Notes: generated from the sequence alone by a model not told the origin. Counted from the stretch's first letter, positions 42,055 to 51,321 are shown. The stretch: DNA of 64,000 nt from Nocardiopsis flavescens (GCF_900141985.1 NZ_FQZK01000011.1:1-64000), one strand, 5' to 3'. Numbers and translations are program-made.

Positions 42055-45000
42055 TCACGGCAGCGGCACGCGCACCTGCCGCACCTGGCCGTCGCCCAGG
42101 TGGAGGTGGGCGATACCGGGCACGATGCGCGGTCCCGCCACGCCCTTGGGCAGGCGCAGCCCGAGCACCTCGGCGTCGGACTGCGCCTGCGGGGACAGCA
42201 GCGCGCCGACGCGGTTGCGCTTGAGGTGGACGTGCCACCCGTTGAACCCGCCCTGGAGGGCGTCGTTGGTCCCGGCGGCGACGATGCCCCAGCCGGGGCC
42301 GACCATGCCGCGCGCGATGCGGGTGAACTCCTTGCCGAGGTCGCTCTGGAGCAGCAGCTCGGCGTCGTCGATGAGCACCGCGGCGGTCTCCCCCTCGAAC
42401 CTTCCGAGCGCCTCGTGCAGCTGCGAGAGCCGGGGCTCCGCGGAGTCGAGGACGGCCCGCACCCCGGGGTGGCCGCGCAGGTCGGTGAGCCGGGAGCCGC
42501 GCGGGGTGACCAGCAGCAGCTCGGTCCCGGACTCCAGCAGCGAGCGCGCCATCATGGCGATCATGCTGGAGCGCCCCGAGCGCGGCGGCCCGGCGATGAG
42601 GAACGTGGGGACGCTCGCCAGGTCGGCGGTGACCGCGGACAGCTCGTTGCCGCCCACGCCCACCAGGACCTCCAGCGGCCCGGCCGCGGTGCGCCGGTAG
42701 CGGGCCGTGTCGTCGTAGGTCAGCCGGTCGGGCAGCACGTCCACACGGAACGGGCGCGGCCCCTGAGCCGGGGTCCGTTCGGTGCGCCGGGTCACGAAGT
42801 CGGCGATCCGGCCCAGCTCCTCGGCCTGCGCCCCGCCCTGCGGGTTGCGGTTGAGCAGGGCGATCTGCACCTCCAGGGCGTCCCCCGCCCGGAAGGCCCG
42901 GCCGTCGGGGACCTCCTCGGGCAGGGAGCGGGCGTTGAGCCCGGCGGTGCTGTAGTCGCCCGGGTCGTTGCAGCGCAGGACCAGCAGCTCCTCGGTGGTG
43001 GAGGAGTACTTGGTGCGGGTGAGGATCCGGTCGCCGGCGGCGACCACGTGGATCCCGACCCCGGCGCCGTCCCGCATGAGGGTGGCCACACCCTCCACGA
43101 GGGCGCCGTAGTTGTACTCGCCGAAGGTCTGCTCGAACACGTCGATGCGGTCGATGAACAGCACCAGGTGGGCGGGGCGGTCGGCGGGCGCCGTCCCGGG
43201 CCGGGCGCGCAGCTCCTCCAGGTCGGCGCAGCCGTGGGCGGCCAGCAGCTTCTGGCGGCGGTCCAGCTCCTCCTCCAGCTGCGCGACCAGGCGCACCACC
43301 CGCTCCGCCTGGCCGCGCTGGGCGACGGCCCCGCAGTGCGGGAACCGCTCCAGCGGCAGCAGGGCGCCGTTGCCGCAGTCGAGCCCGTACATGTGCAGGT
43401 CGCCGGGGTGGTGCCCCAGGGCCAGGGAGGCGGCGAGGGTGCGCAGCGCCTGGGACCGGCCGCTGCGCCCGGAGCCCATGACGTGCAGGTGCCCGGTGCG
43501 GGCGGGGTCGAAGGTGTAGGGGTGCTGGCGCTGCCGGGCGGGCACGTCCACCAGGCCGAGGGGGACGGCCCGCACCGTGCCGGGGTCGGCGGCGGGTGGG
43601 CCGCCGCCGAGCAGCTCGCCCAGGGTCAGCCGGACGGGCAGGGCGGGCAGCCAGGGGCTGGGCTGGCGTTCGGCGCCGGTCCGCTGCGCGGCCTCACCGA
43701 CCGCGGCGACCAGCACGGTGAGGTCCGTGACCTCGACGTCGCCGGTCCGCTCCTCCCCGCCGCGCCGGGCGACCGGGGCGGGCTGGGCGAGGTCGGACCA
43801 CTTGACGGGGTGGACCTCGGGGTCGGCGGCCTCGGTGGAGGCCACGACCCGGCGCCCGCCGACCCGGCCCGACTGGAACGGCAGCAGGGACGCGTGGCCG
43901 AGCCGCACGTGGGCGCGCCCGGGGGTGTCGATGCCGATGTGCGCGGAGTCGGGGGCGTCGATGACGTCGCGGCTCTCGCTCTCGTCGGTCATCCGCAGGG
44001 CGATGCGCAGGTTGGTGTTGGCGCGGATGTCGTTGGTGACCACGCCGCCGGGTCGCTGGGTGGCCAGCACCAGGTGGATGCCCAGGGAGCGGCCGCGCTG
44101 GGCGATGTTCACCAGGCCCTTGACGAAGTCGGGCAGTTCGCGGGCCATGGACGCGAACTCGTCGATGACCAGCATCAGGCGCGGCATCTGCGGCATGCGC
44201 GGGTCGCGGTCCAGGAGTTCGAGGTAGTCCTCGATGTCCTTGGCGCCGGCCCTGGCGAGGATGTGCTCGCGGCGGTGCAGCTCGGCGCCCAGGGAGACCA
44301 GCGCGCGGCCGACCAGGTGGGTGTCCAGGTCGGTGACCATGCCGACGGTGTGCGGCAGGTCCACGCAGTCCTTGAAGGCGCTGCCGCCCTTGTAGTCGAC
44401 GAGCACGAACGACATCGACTCGGGCCGGTTGACGGCGGCCAGCGAGGCCACCAGCGTCTGGAGCAGCTCGGACTTGCCGGAGCCGGTGGTGCCGGCGATG
44501 AGGGCGTGCGGGCCGTCGCGGCGGATGTCCACCGAGAACGCCCCGTCCAGGCCCACGCCGAGGGTGGCCGCGGTGCTGCGCCCGCCGCCCGCCCAGTGGG
44601 CGGCGATGGCCTCTCCGCTGGGGGGCTCCAGCCCGATGACGTCGAGGAGGCGGGCCGAGCGCGGCAGGGTGCCGCCGGCCTCGCCGACGCTGCTGTCGCG
44701 CAGGGGGGCCAGGGCGCGTCCCAGGCGCTCGGCCCAGGCCGCGGAGGGCACGTCGGGGCGCACGTCCTCGACGTTGTCGAACGAGGTGCGGCGCAGCCGC
44801 ATCCCGTGCGGGGTGATGGTGACGACCGCCTGGCACTCCTCGGGCAGCAGGCGCTCCTCGGCGTCCAGGCAGAGGGTGTAGATGCCGGCCTCGGGGCCCT
44901 CGCGCAGCAGCTGGACCACGCCGGGCAGGGAGCGGATGCGGCGGGCGCCGTCGAGCACGATGACGACGGCGGGCTGGTCGGCGAGGTCGCGCCTGGCCTG

Positions 45001-46461
45001 CTTGCGGGCTTCCAGGAGCGCGAGCAGCTCGGAGATGCGGCGGGCGCAGGTGGTGGCGTCGATGCCGACCCGGTTGAGGGAGAGGTGGGGGTGGTCGCCG
45101 CGCAGGTGCGGCAGGTGGCGGGTCCACTTCCAGCGGTCGTGGTCGCCCTCCATGGACAGCAGGTGGATCTGGAGTTCGGCGGGGCTGTGCAGCGCGGCGA
45201 GCTGGGCGACCAGCCAGCGTTCGAGGGCCCGGCCGCCCTCGCCGCGGCCAGCGACGCCGACGACGCCGTTGTCCTTGACGGAGACCCCGACGGGGACGTC
45301 GGTCATGTCCCACGTGATGTCGCGGCGGTGGTCGTCCCTGGTGGGGTCGCTGAGGACCACCTTGGAGGGGAGGCTGCCGGTGCCGACCCGCAGCAGGGAG
45401 AAGTCCTCGTCGGTCTGGCGGCGCTCCCACAGCCGGGAGCGCGGGCCGGTGGCGAGCAGGAGCACGGCGGCCGGGTCGGGGCAGGTGTCGCGCAGGCGGC
45501 GCTGCTCGACCAGGAGGGCGTCGCGGGCGTCCCTGGTGATCCGCTCCTTCTTCTCCTCGTACTCGGTGAGCTGCCTGTCGTAGCGGGCCTTGGTGGTGCG
45601 CCGCTGGAGCATCTGGGTGAACAGCACCGAGACCGGGGCGAGCAGGCCGATGAGCAGGTACTGGGGGCGGCCCATGACCAGGGCGCTGCCGACCGCCATG
45701 GTGATGGGCAGCAGGATCATCATGATGAGCTGCACGATCGGCCGGTCCGGCGGCTCGGGCGGGGAGGGCAGCTTGAACGAGGTCTTGGTGGGCGCCGGGT
45801 GCAGGCGGGGCGGGCGGTTGTAGTCCAGGCCGGTGCCGTCCTCGGCGGGGGCCACGGCGGCGTCGGCGCGGTGGTTGGGCCAGGCCTCGAAGAGCGTGCC
45901 GCCCAGCGTGAGCTGCTCGCCCTGGGGCCAGGCGCCGTCCTCGGCGACGGGTTCGCCCTCCAGCGCGCAGCCGTCGCCGCCGCTGGCGCCCAGGAAGGAG
46001 ACGGAGCCGTCGGGGACGACCCGGATGCGCGCCCAGTGCCCGTCGGCGTTCACCGGGAGGACCGCGGCCTCGTCGTCGCCGACGACGTAGTCGCCGGGGT
46101 CCAGGCGGACGATGCGGCCCGCGTCGGGTCCGGAGACGACCCGGACCTCCACCACGCCCGGGGGCTCGCCGGCGGCGGGGGCCGGTCCGCCGACGCCGAC
46201 GACGGAGCCGTCGAGCAGCCCGGCGTCGGCCAGGGAGGCGTCCGGGTCGACGGGGCGGTCGCCCAGGTAGAGGGCGACGTCCCGGCCGGGGGTGCGGGGG
46301 AGGGTGCGCACCATCGGGTCGACGGTCTCGGCCAGCCGGCGCACGGTGGAGCCGGGGTCGGCGTCGACCAGCACGTCCAGGCGCAGGGGCGAGGAGGCGA
46401 CGGGGCCGGTGCCGTCCGCCGCGGGGACGGTCGACGGGGTCACGGTGAGGAGGAGGCGCAC
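42055..46461 (-). CDS. FHA-FtsK/SpoIIIE-type type VII secretion ATPase
   Basis: This 1468-aa protein is an EccC/EssC-like secretion ATPase, the motor of a type VII system. A ubiquitin-like N-terminal domain (~1-95; LYLGDRPVDPDASLADAG) is followed by an FHA domain (~108-205), two membrane helices (~238-285; IMMILLPITMAVGSALVMG) and three FtsK-like ATPase domains. Walker A of domain 1 is GTTGSGKS (~657-664) with Walker B LMLVIDEFASM; domains 2 and 3 have GSGRSGRS and GPPRSGRS, where the Lys is Arg. FHA plus a fused ubiquitin-like domain is closer to Firmicutes EssC/YukD than to mycobacterial EccC. It sits downstream of a WXG-type gene. No EccB, EccD or MycP gene is in the window. Confidence 0.92.
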   Translation of the reverse strand: MRLLLTVTPSTVPAADGTGPVASSPLRLDVLVDADPGSTVRRLAETVDPMVRTLPRTPGRDVALYLGDRPVDPDASLADAGLLDGSVVGVGGPAPAAGEPPGVVEVRVVSGPDAGRIVRLDPGDYVVGDDEAAVLPVNADGHWARIRVVPDGSVSFLGASGGDGCALEGEPVAEDGAWPQGEQLTLGGTLFEAWPNHRADAAVAPAEDGTGLDYNRPPRLHPAPTKTSFKLPSPPEPPDRPIVQLIMMILLPITMAVGSALVMGRPQYLLIGLLAPVSVLFTQMLQRRTTKARYDRQLTEYEEKKERITRDARDALLVEQRRLRDTCPDPAAVLLLATGPRSRLWERRQTDEDFSLLRVGTGSLPSKVVLSDPTRDDHRRDITWDMTDVPVGVSVKDNGVVGVAGRGEGGRALERWLVAQLAALHSPAELQIHLLSMEGDHDRWKWTRHLPHLRGDHPHLSLNRVGIDATTCARRISELLALLEARKQARRDLADQPAVVIVLDGARRIRSLPGVVQLLREGPEAGIYTLCLDAEERLLPEECQAVVTITPHGMRLRRTSFDNVEDVRPDVPSAAWAERLGRALAPLRDSSVGEAGGTLPRSARLLDVIGLEPPSGEAIAAHWAGGGRSTAATLGVGLDGAFSVDIRRDGPHALIAGTTGSGKSELLQTLVASLAAVNRPESMSFVLVDYKGGSAFKDCVDLPHTVGMVTDLDTHLVGRALVSLGAELHRREHILARAGAKDIEDYLELLDRDPRMPQMPRLMLVIDEFASMARELPDFVKGLVNIAQRGRSLGIHLVLATQRPGGVVTNDIRANTNLRIALRMTDESESRDVIDAPDSAHIGIDTPGRAHVRLGHASLLPFQSGRVGGRRVVASTEAADPEVHPVKWSDLAQPAPVARRGGEERTGDVEVTDLTVLVAAVGEAAQRTGAERQPSPWLPALPVRLTLGELLGGGPPAADPGTVRAVPLGLVDVPARQRQHPYTFDPARTGHLHVMGSGRSGRSQALRTLAASLALGHHPGDLHMYGLDCGNGALLPLERFPHCGAVAQRGQAERVVRLVAQLEEELDRRQKLLAAHGCADLEELRARPGTAPADRPAHLVLFIDRIDVFEQTFGEYNYGALVEGVATLMRDGAGVGIHVVAAGDRILTRTKYSSTTEELLVLRCNDPGDYSTAGLNARSLPEEVPDGRAFRAGDALEVQIALLNRNPQGGAQAEELGRIADFVTRRTERTPAQGPRPFRVDVLPDRLTYDDTARYRRTAAGPLEVLVGVGGNELSAVTADLASVPTFLIAGPPRSGRSSMIAMMARSLLESGTELLLVTPRGSRLTDLRGHPGVRAVLDSAEPRLSQLHEALGRFEGETAAVLIDDAELLLQSDLGKEFTRIARGMVGPGWGIVAAGTNDALQGGFNGWHVHLKRNRVGALLSPQAQSDAEVLGLRLPKGVAGPRIVPGIAHLHLGDGQVRQVRVPLP

Positions 46462-46505
46462 GGTGGGGCTGCTTCCGCTTCTTCGGTGAGCGATGGGGAA
46501 AGGTA

Positions 46506-46533
46506 CCGGGGCGGCCGGCGAGGGCCGCCCCGG
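46506..46533 (-). terminator. Hairpin between the WXG-like gene and the secretion ATPase
   Basis: CCGGGGCGGCC (46506-46516) pairs with GGCCGCCCCGG (46523-46533) over 11 bp, 8 bp after the small gene's stop and 45 bp before the ATPase start. It may lower ATPase expression relative to its small substrate or stabilise the upstream mRNA. Confidence 0.6.
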
Positions 46534-46540
46534 GGCGGGC

Positions 46541-46837
46541 TCAGCCCTTCAGGCCCTCGCCGAGCTTCTCGTCGGTGTCGCCGAAGGTGGTGCCGACCTG
46601 CTTGATGTAGTTGGCGACGCCTTCCAGGCCCTTGTTCACACCCTCGAAGCCGGTGTTGAACTCCTCGAAGAAGGGGCGGAAGTGCTTCTCGGCGGCGGGG
46701 GTGCTGTAACCGTCGGAGATGAGGCCGTCGACCTTCTGCTTGATGGCCTCCAGGCGCTCGGTGAACGCCTCGAACTCCTTGATGAGGGAGCCGGAGGTCT
46801 CCTCGGTCTTGTCGCTGTCGACGTTGTAGACGGGCAT
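46541..46837 (-). CDS. WXG100-like small protein
   Basis: The 98-aa protein is all-helical by composition and has the size and setting of a WXG100 secretion substrate or chaperone. Helix 1 is TSGSLIKEFEAFTERLEAIKQK and helix 2 FRPFFEEFNTGFEGVNKGLEGV, separated by DGYSTPAAEKH, where WxG would be expected. The Trp is replaced, so it is an atypical member. TAGGAG precedes the ATG. It ends the set of small genes before the FHA-FtsK ATPase, as in type VII clusters. I infer membership from size, helices and location rather than an exact motif. Confidence 0.7.
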   Translation of the reverse strand: MPVYNVDSDKTEETSGSLIKEFEAFTERLEAIKQKVDGLISDGYSTPAAEKHFRPFFEEFNTGFEGVNKGLEGVANYIKQVGTTFGDTDEKLGEGLKG

Positions 46838-46845
46838 GGGGTCTC

Positions 46846-47508
46846 CTACCTTCTTCTCTGCTGGTCGTCGGGGTCGTCCTCCATGATCCAGAAGCGGGCG
46901 GTGCCGCTGATGGCGTCGAAGAGGTCCATGACCTCTTCGAGCTGGAGGACGTTGGGGCTGGAGCAGCTGACCATGATGCGCCGGTCCAGCCCGGGGAGCG
47001 TGTAGGACGTGTGCATGACCGCGGAGCGGACCAGCGCGTCGTCCATCTCGTAGTCGGTGACGCCGTAGATGCGGCCGCACACCGGCGACCCGGACTCGGG
47101 CAGGTCCACCGTGGTCTTCTTCAGCCACGCGCCCTCGCGGGCGGTGGAGGCCTCGGGGTAGACGTACTCGATGACCCTGATGGGGTCGATGGTCTGGTCG
47201 CCGTGCCCGGCGGGGAACGAGAAGACGCAGACGGTGGCCATGAAGAACCCGTCCTCGTACTCCTCGAAGGTCCCGGCGGCGGCGATCAGCCCGCCGCTCG
47301 TCGCGTCCTTGGTGACCCGGGCGATGTCGGCGAGCAGGTCGTTGAGGGCGTTGAGCTCCTCGGGCCGGTTGCCGTACAGCGCCACGGCCTGCTCGCGCAT
47401 GCGGGCGACGGTGTCGCCGGTCAGGTCGTACTGCGTCCAGCCCTCGGGGACGGCGACGTCGAACCCGATGTCGACCTCGGCCCCGTCCTCCTCGAAGACG
47501 TACGGCAC
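46846..47508 (-). CDS. Unknown protein in the type VII-like cluster
   Basis: I do not recognise this 220-aa soluble protein. It starts MPYVFEEDGAEVDIGFDVAVPEGW and continues with alternating beta strands and helices (FMATVCVFSFPAG, IRVIEYVYPE, VCGRIYGVTDYEMDD, YTLPGLDRRIMVSCSSPNV), ending in an acidic-then-basic tail. The layout resembles a small mixed alpha/beta chaperone, and it could play the part EspG-like chaperones play in other secretion systems, but that is only inferred from place. GAGGAGC precedes its GTG. Its stop lies 8 bp before the WXG-like gene start. Confidence 0.65.
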   Translation of the reverse strand: MPYVFEEDGAEVDIGFDVAVPEGWTQYDLTGDTVARMREQAVALYGNRPEELNALNDLLADIARVTKDATSGGLIAAAGTFEEYEDGFFMATVCVFSFPAGHGDQTIDPIRVIEYVYPEASTAREGAWLKKTTVDLPESGSPVCGRIYGVTDYEMDDALVRSAVMHTSYTLPGLDRRIMVSCSSPNVLQLEEVMDLFDAISGTARFWIMEDDPDDQQRRR

Positions 47509-47543
47509 GGCTGCTCCTCGGTGGTGGTCGGCGGGGCCCGCCG

Positions 47544-47873
47544 TCAGGCGAGCTGGTTGCGGTGGTGGGGAGGCGGCGGCTCCTGCTCGCCCCTGAGGCT
47601 CAGGCCCAGCTCCTCGTCCATCTCGTAGAACGTGGTGATGACCGGGTTCAGGGCGTTGAGCAGGGCGCCCAGGTCCTCGGCCTGGCGCTCGTAGTTCTTC
47701 TTGCAGTCCTTGCCGAAGTCCTTGGCGGAGTCGACCAGCCGCCCGGGGCCGATGTCCTCGGCCCGGTCCTCGGGGCTCTCGACGTCCTCACCGCCGAAGT
47801 CGTCGCAGATGCGCCGCAGCGCGCGCTGCATGTCCTCCAGCGCGTCGGTGTCGATCTTGACCACTTTCGCCAT
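47544..47873 (-). CDS. Small helical protein of the type VII-like cluster
   Basis: This 109-aa protein is mostly helical (DTDALEDMQRALRRICDDFGGED, GRLVDSAKDFGKDCKKNYERQAEDLGALLNALNPVITTFYEMDEELG) with a Pro/His tail. It has the length and helical hairpin pattern of WXG100-superfamily proteins but no WxG motif. It lies between the 1076-aa effector-like gene and the 220-aa unknown gene, so it may be a targeting partner for the large protein. The ATG at 47873 has GGAGG about 12 bases upstream and AAGGA closer. Two Cys residues (ICDD, KDCKK) are of note. Confidence 0.65.
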   Translation of the reverse strand: MAKVVKIDTDALEDMQRALRRICDDFGGEDVESPEDRAEDIGPGRLVDSAKDFGKDCKKNYERQAEDLGALLNALNPVITTFYEMDEELGLSLRGEQEPPPPHHRNQLA

Positions 47874-47906
47874 GGTGTCCTTACCTCCCTCGTGACCGCC
47901 GGGCGG

Positions 47907-50900
47907 TCAGCCCGTCTTCTCCAGTTCGGCGAGTTCGCCCAGCAGGCGGTCCCGCTCGTCGACGGCGGCGGCGACGACCGCGGCCACGCGCTCGCGCTCG
48001 GGCGCCGTCGGGTTCGGGTGGTCGCGGATGAACTCGTCGACCATGCCCTGGTCGAACATCATGTCCAGCGCCTCCAGCCGGGCCCGGACGTCCTCCCTCC
48101 GGCGTTCGAGGGTCTCGGCCGCCCGCTGCTCCTCCTTCTCCTGCTCTTCGAGTTCGCCCATCACGCCGTCGCGGAGGTTGTTGCGCGCGGCCTGGTGGGC
48201 GGACTCCATGACGAGCCCGGCGCCGAACGCCCCCGGCAGCTCGCCGTCGTGGGCGAGGCGGCCCTCCACCCCGGCCTTGGGGACCGCGGTCACGAGCTGG
48301 GCGCCGACCTGCACCCAGTACTTGGGGTCGTCGGTGTCGGTCATGAAGGCGGTCAGCCACTCCGCCTCGATGCCGAGTTCGCCGAGCAGCTCCCGCGCCG
48401 CCTCCCGGGAGGAGTCCACGGCGAAGCCGAAGGACAGGTTGAGCACGTTCTTGGTGAGCTGCCAGGCGATCTCCCGCCCGGCCGCGCGGAGGGGCTCCGG
48501 CCTGGGGGCGGGCACCTCGGTCCGGTGGTCCGGGTGGGTCGCGGCGGTCATGCCGCCGTCGGAGTCGGCGGTGACCCGCCAGCCGGGCGGCACCCGTCCG
48601 GCGTCGCCCGCGGTCTCGCCCATGCGCAGCGGCACGGTCCCCGGCGAGTCCGGGGACGGACCCCGCAGGCCGATGCCGTCGGGCCCGGCGTCGATGGTGC
48701 GGTCCCCGCTGCGGATGGTGCGGGGCCCGCCCTCGGTGGGCACGGCGGCGGTGACCTCGTCGGCGCGGGTGCGGACCGTGGTGCCGTCGGAGGTGGTGAC
48801 CCGCCCCTCGCCGTCCCCCTGCGCCGCCAGGGGGCGGTCGGGGGCGTCCGTGCGGGTGGTCTCGGCGCTGCCCAGGCCGGACGATTCACCGCGGCGGACG
48901 TCGGTGCGCACGGTGCCGTCGCTCACGTGGGAGCCGTCCCGGTCGCTCCCCGCCCGCACGTCCCCCGGTCCGCGGGCGCTCAGCCCGTCGGGGCCGGTGC
49001 CGACGCGGTGCGTGTCGGTGCCCAGGGCGGTGGTGCCGTCCGGCCTCCGGGTGGCCTGGAGGCGGTCCCCGCCGCCGTTGGAGGGCGCCGCCAGGTCGAC
49101 CGCGCCGTCGCGGGAGGTCGTCACGGTCCACCCCTGGGGGGTGTCCATCCGCAGGGCGGGGGAGGCGTCCGGACCGCGGCCGACCTCCACCCGGGTACCG
49201 CCGGTGAGGAGGTAGGGCTCCCCGTGGGCGTTGGTCCGCAGCGGCGGGTGGGCCCCGGCGGGGACGGGGTCGCCGTTCATGTCGTAGGAGCGGCGGGTGC
49301 CGTCCGCGTCCCAGACCTGGATCCGGTCCTCGCCGCCGCGCTGGAGGACGGCGACGCCGGTGCCGTCCTCGGTGCGGACCTGGCCCGGCCAGGCGTCGCT
49401 GCCGCGGATGCCCCCGTCCCCGTCGATCCGGACGTGGCCGTCGGCGTCCATGACGGCGCTCGGCGAGAGGGTGGGGTTGCCGGTGCGGATCTCGGCGCCG
49501 CCGCCGCTGGGCAGCACGGCCGTGGAGCCCGCGCCCCGGCCGTCGGCGGAGCCGTCGGCGCGCAGGGCGATGTCGACCCTCTGCGCCTCGTCCACGACGT
49601 GCACGAAGCCGGGTCCGGCGTCGACGCGCACGTCGCCGCTGCTGATCGTCGCGGTGTCCGTGCCCCGGTCGTATCCCTGGGTGGAGCCGCCGTCGGTGGA
49701 GACCCGGTAGCCGCTCTCCCCGATGTCGGTGCTGGTGCCGCCCGCGGGGTCCACGACCCGGGTGTCCGGGGCGGTGCCCGTGCCGTCGGGCTCCGGGCGG
49801 GAGACGGTGGGACCGCCGTCGCCGAAGTCGAGGTCGACGGTGCCGCTCTGGGTGATCTGCACGGGTTCGCCGTCACCGGTGGAGCCCTGGACGGTCAGGC
49901 CGTCGGAGGCGGAGATGGTGGTCGTCCCGTCCGAGCGGGAGACGGTGACGTCGCCGTCCCCGGTGGGGATGGTGAGGTCGTCGCCGGTGGAGGGCCCGTC
50001 AGGGCCGCCGCCCAGCGGGCCCAGGCCGTGGTTCTCCCGGTAGGCGCCGACGCCCGAGCCGAGGGCGTTGGTGGCGAAGGCGCCGAGGGCCTCGTTGGCG
50101 AGCGACCCGGGCGAGAGGTAGCTCTGCCAGTTCTCGGGGTCGGCGGCCATCTGGGTGACCAGGGACGCGGCCATGCCGGAGGTGGTGTCCCGGGCCACGG
50201 AGTGGGCGACGTTGACCGAGGTGCGGCTGCTGCGCAGGGCCTGGTAGCCGCTGCGCATGCCGCCCACCCGGCTGCCGACCCGCTGGGCCCCGGTGGCCAG
50301 GCGCACCCCGGCGGCGGAGCTGCGGATGCCGCGGACCATGAGGCCGCCGGCGGGCCGGGCCACCCGGCCCAGGGCGGAGGCGCCGCGCAGCAGGGCGCCG
50401 CCGGGGACCAGGGCCAGGGCCTCGATGCCCAGGGTGGCGACGGTCTCCAGGTTGAAGCCGAGCTTGCCCTCGCGGTAGAGGTTGGCGGTGGCCAGGGACA
50501 GCGCCGCGATGGCCAGGGCGATGCCCAGGCCGGGGATGAAGATGGCGGCCAGCCCGGCGACGATCATGACCACCGCGTAGATGAGGGGGTTTTCCTCGAT
50601 CCACGTGACGATCTTGTCGAGCCATCCCCAGAGCTTGCGCGGGCTGCCCTGCTTGGCGTCCTCCAGCGCCCTCTTGGTGTCGTCGGCGATCCGGTCCATC
50701 TCGGTGAGGACGGCGTCGAGGTCGCCGATGTGGGACCGGCGCAGGGGGTCGTCGCCCTTGGACCACTCGTCCGTGTCCTCCAGGCCGTGGTAGGCCGTGG
50801 AGGCGACCCGGGCGACGGCGGCGCTGTTCGTGCGGGCGGTCTCCAGCGCCTCGGCCCAGGTCTCCAGGGCCCTGTACCCGGCCTCGTAGGCGTCGTGCGC

Positions 50901-51137
50901 CTTGTCGAGGTACTTGGGCAGCTCCTCCACGAGTTCCTGGAGCGCCTCGACGGTGCTGCCCTCGCCGAGGGAGCCGCGGTCGAGCCTGCGGACCTCGCGG
51001 CCCGCGGTCTCGGCGGCGTCGGCGAGCCTCTCGTAGAAGTCCCTGAGCGACCGGGCCTCGGACGGGTCCCACGGGATGGGGTCCTTGTCCCGGTCGAGGA
51101 GGTCCCACCGGAGGTACTCGCGCGGTTGCTGGGCCAC
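47907..51137 (-). CDS. 1076-aa effector-like protein of the type VII-like cluster
   Basis: The protein begins with a helical domain (~1-165; LRDFYERLADAAETAGREVRR, LPKYLDKAHDAYEAGYRALETWAEAL) like the LXG/WXG heads that target proteins to type VII secretion. A hydrophobic patch (~172-215; LIYAVVMIVAGLAAIFIPGLGIAL) follows. Residues ~380-860 are Thr/Gly/Asp-rich with irregular repeats (GDGDVTVSRSDGTTTISASDG), likely a beta-rich stalk. The last ~200 residues are helical and charged, with no toxin motif that I recognise. It is the first gene of the minus-strand cluster, followed at 33 bp by a small helical partner. Start GTG at 51137 has a weak ribosome site. Alternatives include a surface adhesin. 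Confidence 0.7.
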   Translation of the reverse strand: MAQQPREYLRWDLLDRDKDPIPWDPSEARSLRDFYERLADAAETAGREVRRLDRGSLGEGSTVEALQELVEELPKYLDKAHDAYEAGYRALETWAEALETARTNSAAVARVASTAYHGLEDTDEWSKGDDPLRRSHIGDLDAVLTEMDRIADDTKRALEDAKQGSPRKLWGWLDKIVTWIEENPLIYAVVMIVAGLAAIFIPGLGIALAIAALSLATANLYREGKLGFNLETVATLGIEALALVPGGALLRGASALGRVARPAGGLMVRGIRSSAAGVRLATGAQRVGSRVGGMRSGYQALRSSRTSVNVAHSVARDTTSGMAASLVTQMAADPENWQSYLSPGSLANEALGAFATNALGSGVGAYRENHGLGPLGGGPDGPSTGDDLTIPTGDGDVTVSRSDGTTTISASDGLTVQGSTGDGEPVQITQSGTVDLDFGDGGPTVSRPEPDGTGTAPDTRVVDPAGGTSTDIGESGYRVSTDGGSTQGYDRGTDTATISSGDVRVDAGPGFVHVVDEAQRVDIALRADGSADGRGAGSTAVLPSGGGAEIRTGNPTLSPSAVMDADGHVRIDGDGGIRGSDAWPGQVRTEDGTGVAVLQRGGEDRIQVWDADGTRRSYDMNGDPVPAGAHPPLRTNAHGEPYLLTGGTRVEVGRGPDASPALRMDTPQGWTVTTSRDGAVDLAAPSNGGGDRLQATRRPDGTTALGTDTHRVGTGPDGLSARGPGDVRAGSDRDGSHVSDGTVRTDVRRGESSGLGSAETTRTDAPDRPLAAQGDGEGRVTTSDGTTVRTRADEVTAAVPTEGGPRTIRSGDRTIDAGPDGIGLRGPSPDSPGTVPLRMGETAGDAGRVPPGWRVTADSDGGMTAATHPDHRTEVPAPRPEPLRAAGREIAWQLTKNVLNLSFGFAVDSSREAARELLGELGIEAEWLTAFMTDTDDPKYWVQVGAQLVTAVPKAGVEGRLAHDGELPGAFGAGLVMESAHQAARNNLRDGVMGELEEQEKEEQRAAETLERRREDVRARLEALDMMFDQGMVDEFIRDHPNPTAPERERVAAVVAAAVDERDRLLGELAELEKTG

Positions 51138-51288
51138 GTTCCGCTGTACTCGCTTTCCTGGTTCCCGGGGAGGTCACGGGCGCGTGTGAGAGCCGCCGGG
51201 AGGGGGTGGGTCGGGGCCCGGGGTCACGAGGGTCTCCGCAAATCCGTCATCATAGACTGCCACGCCCACAAGTGAACAGACGCTCCCG

Positions 51289-51321
51289 GGACGTGACCGG
51301 TTCGGGCGAACCAGGACGTCC
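51289..51321. promoter_or_regulatory. 33-bp imperfect palindrome between divergent secretion genes
   Basis: A two-part inverted repeat is centred at 51305: outer arms GGACGT (51289-51294) and ACGTCC (51316-51321), inner arms GGTTCG and CGAACC (51299-51312, 2-nt centre). It lies in the 238-bp gap between the effector-like gene and the LysM-like gene, so it is well placed to control both. It may be an operator or, less likely, an RNA hairpin. Confidence 0.55.

Noticed and set aside
42100..46605. Very long plus-strand open frame opposite the FHA-FtsK ATPase gene
   Set aside because: It is a GC-bias shadow; its translation is low-complexity Gly/Val/Gln/Arg/His without domains, while the minus strand encodes a clear FtsK ATPase.
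47562..51275. 1237-codon plus-strand open frame opposite the effector-like gene
   Set aside because: Composition is that of antisense high-GC sequence and no ribosome site or domain is present; the minus-strand frame fits the cluster.
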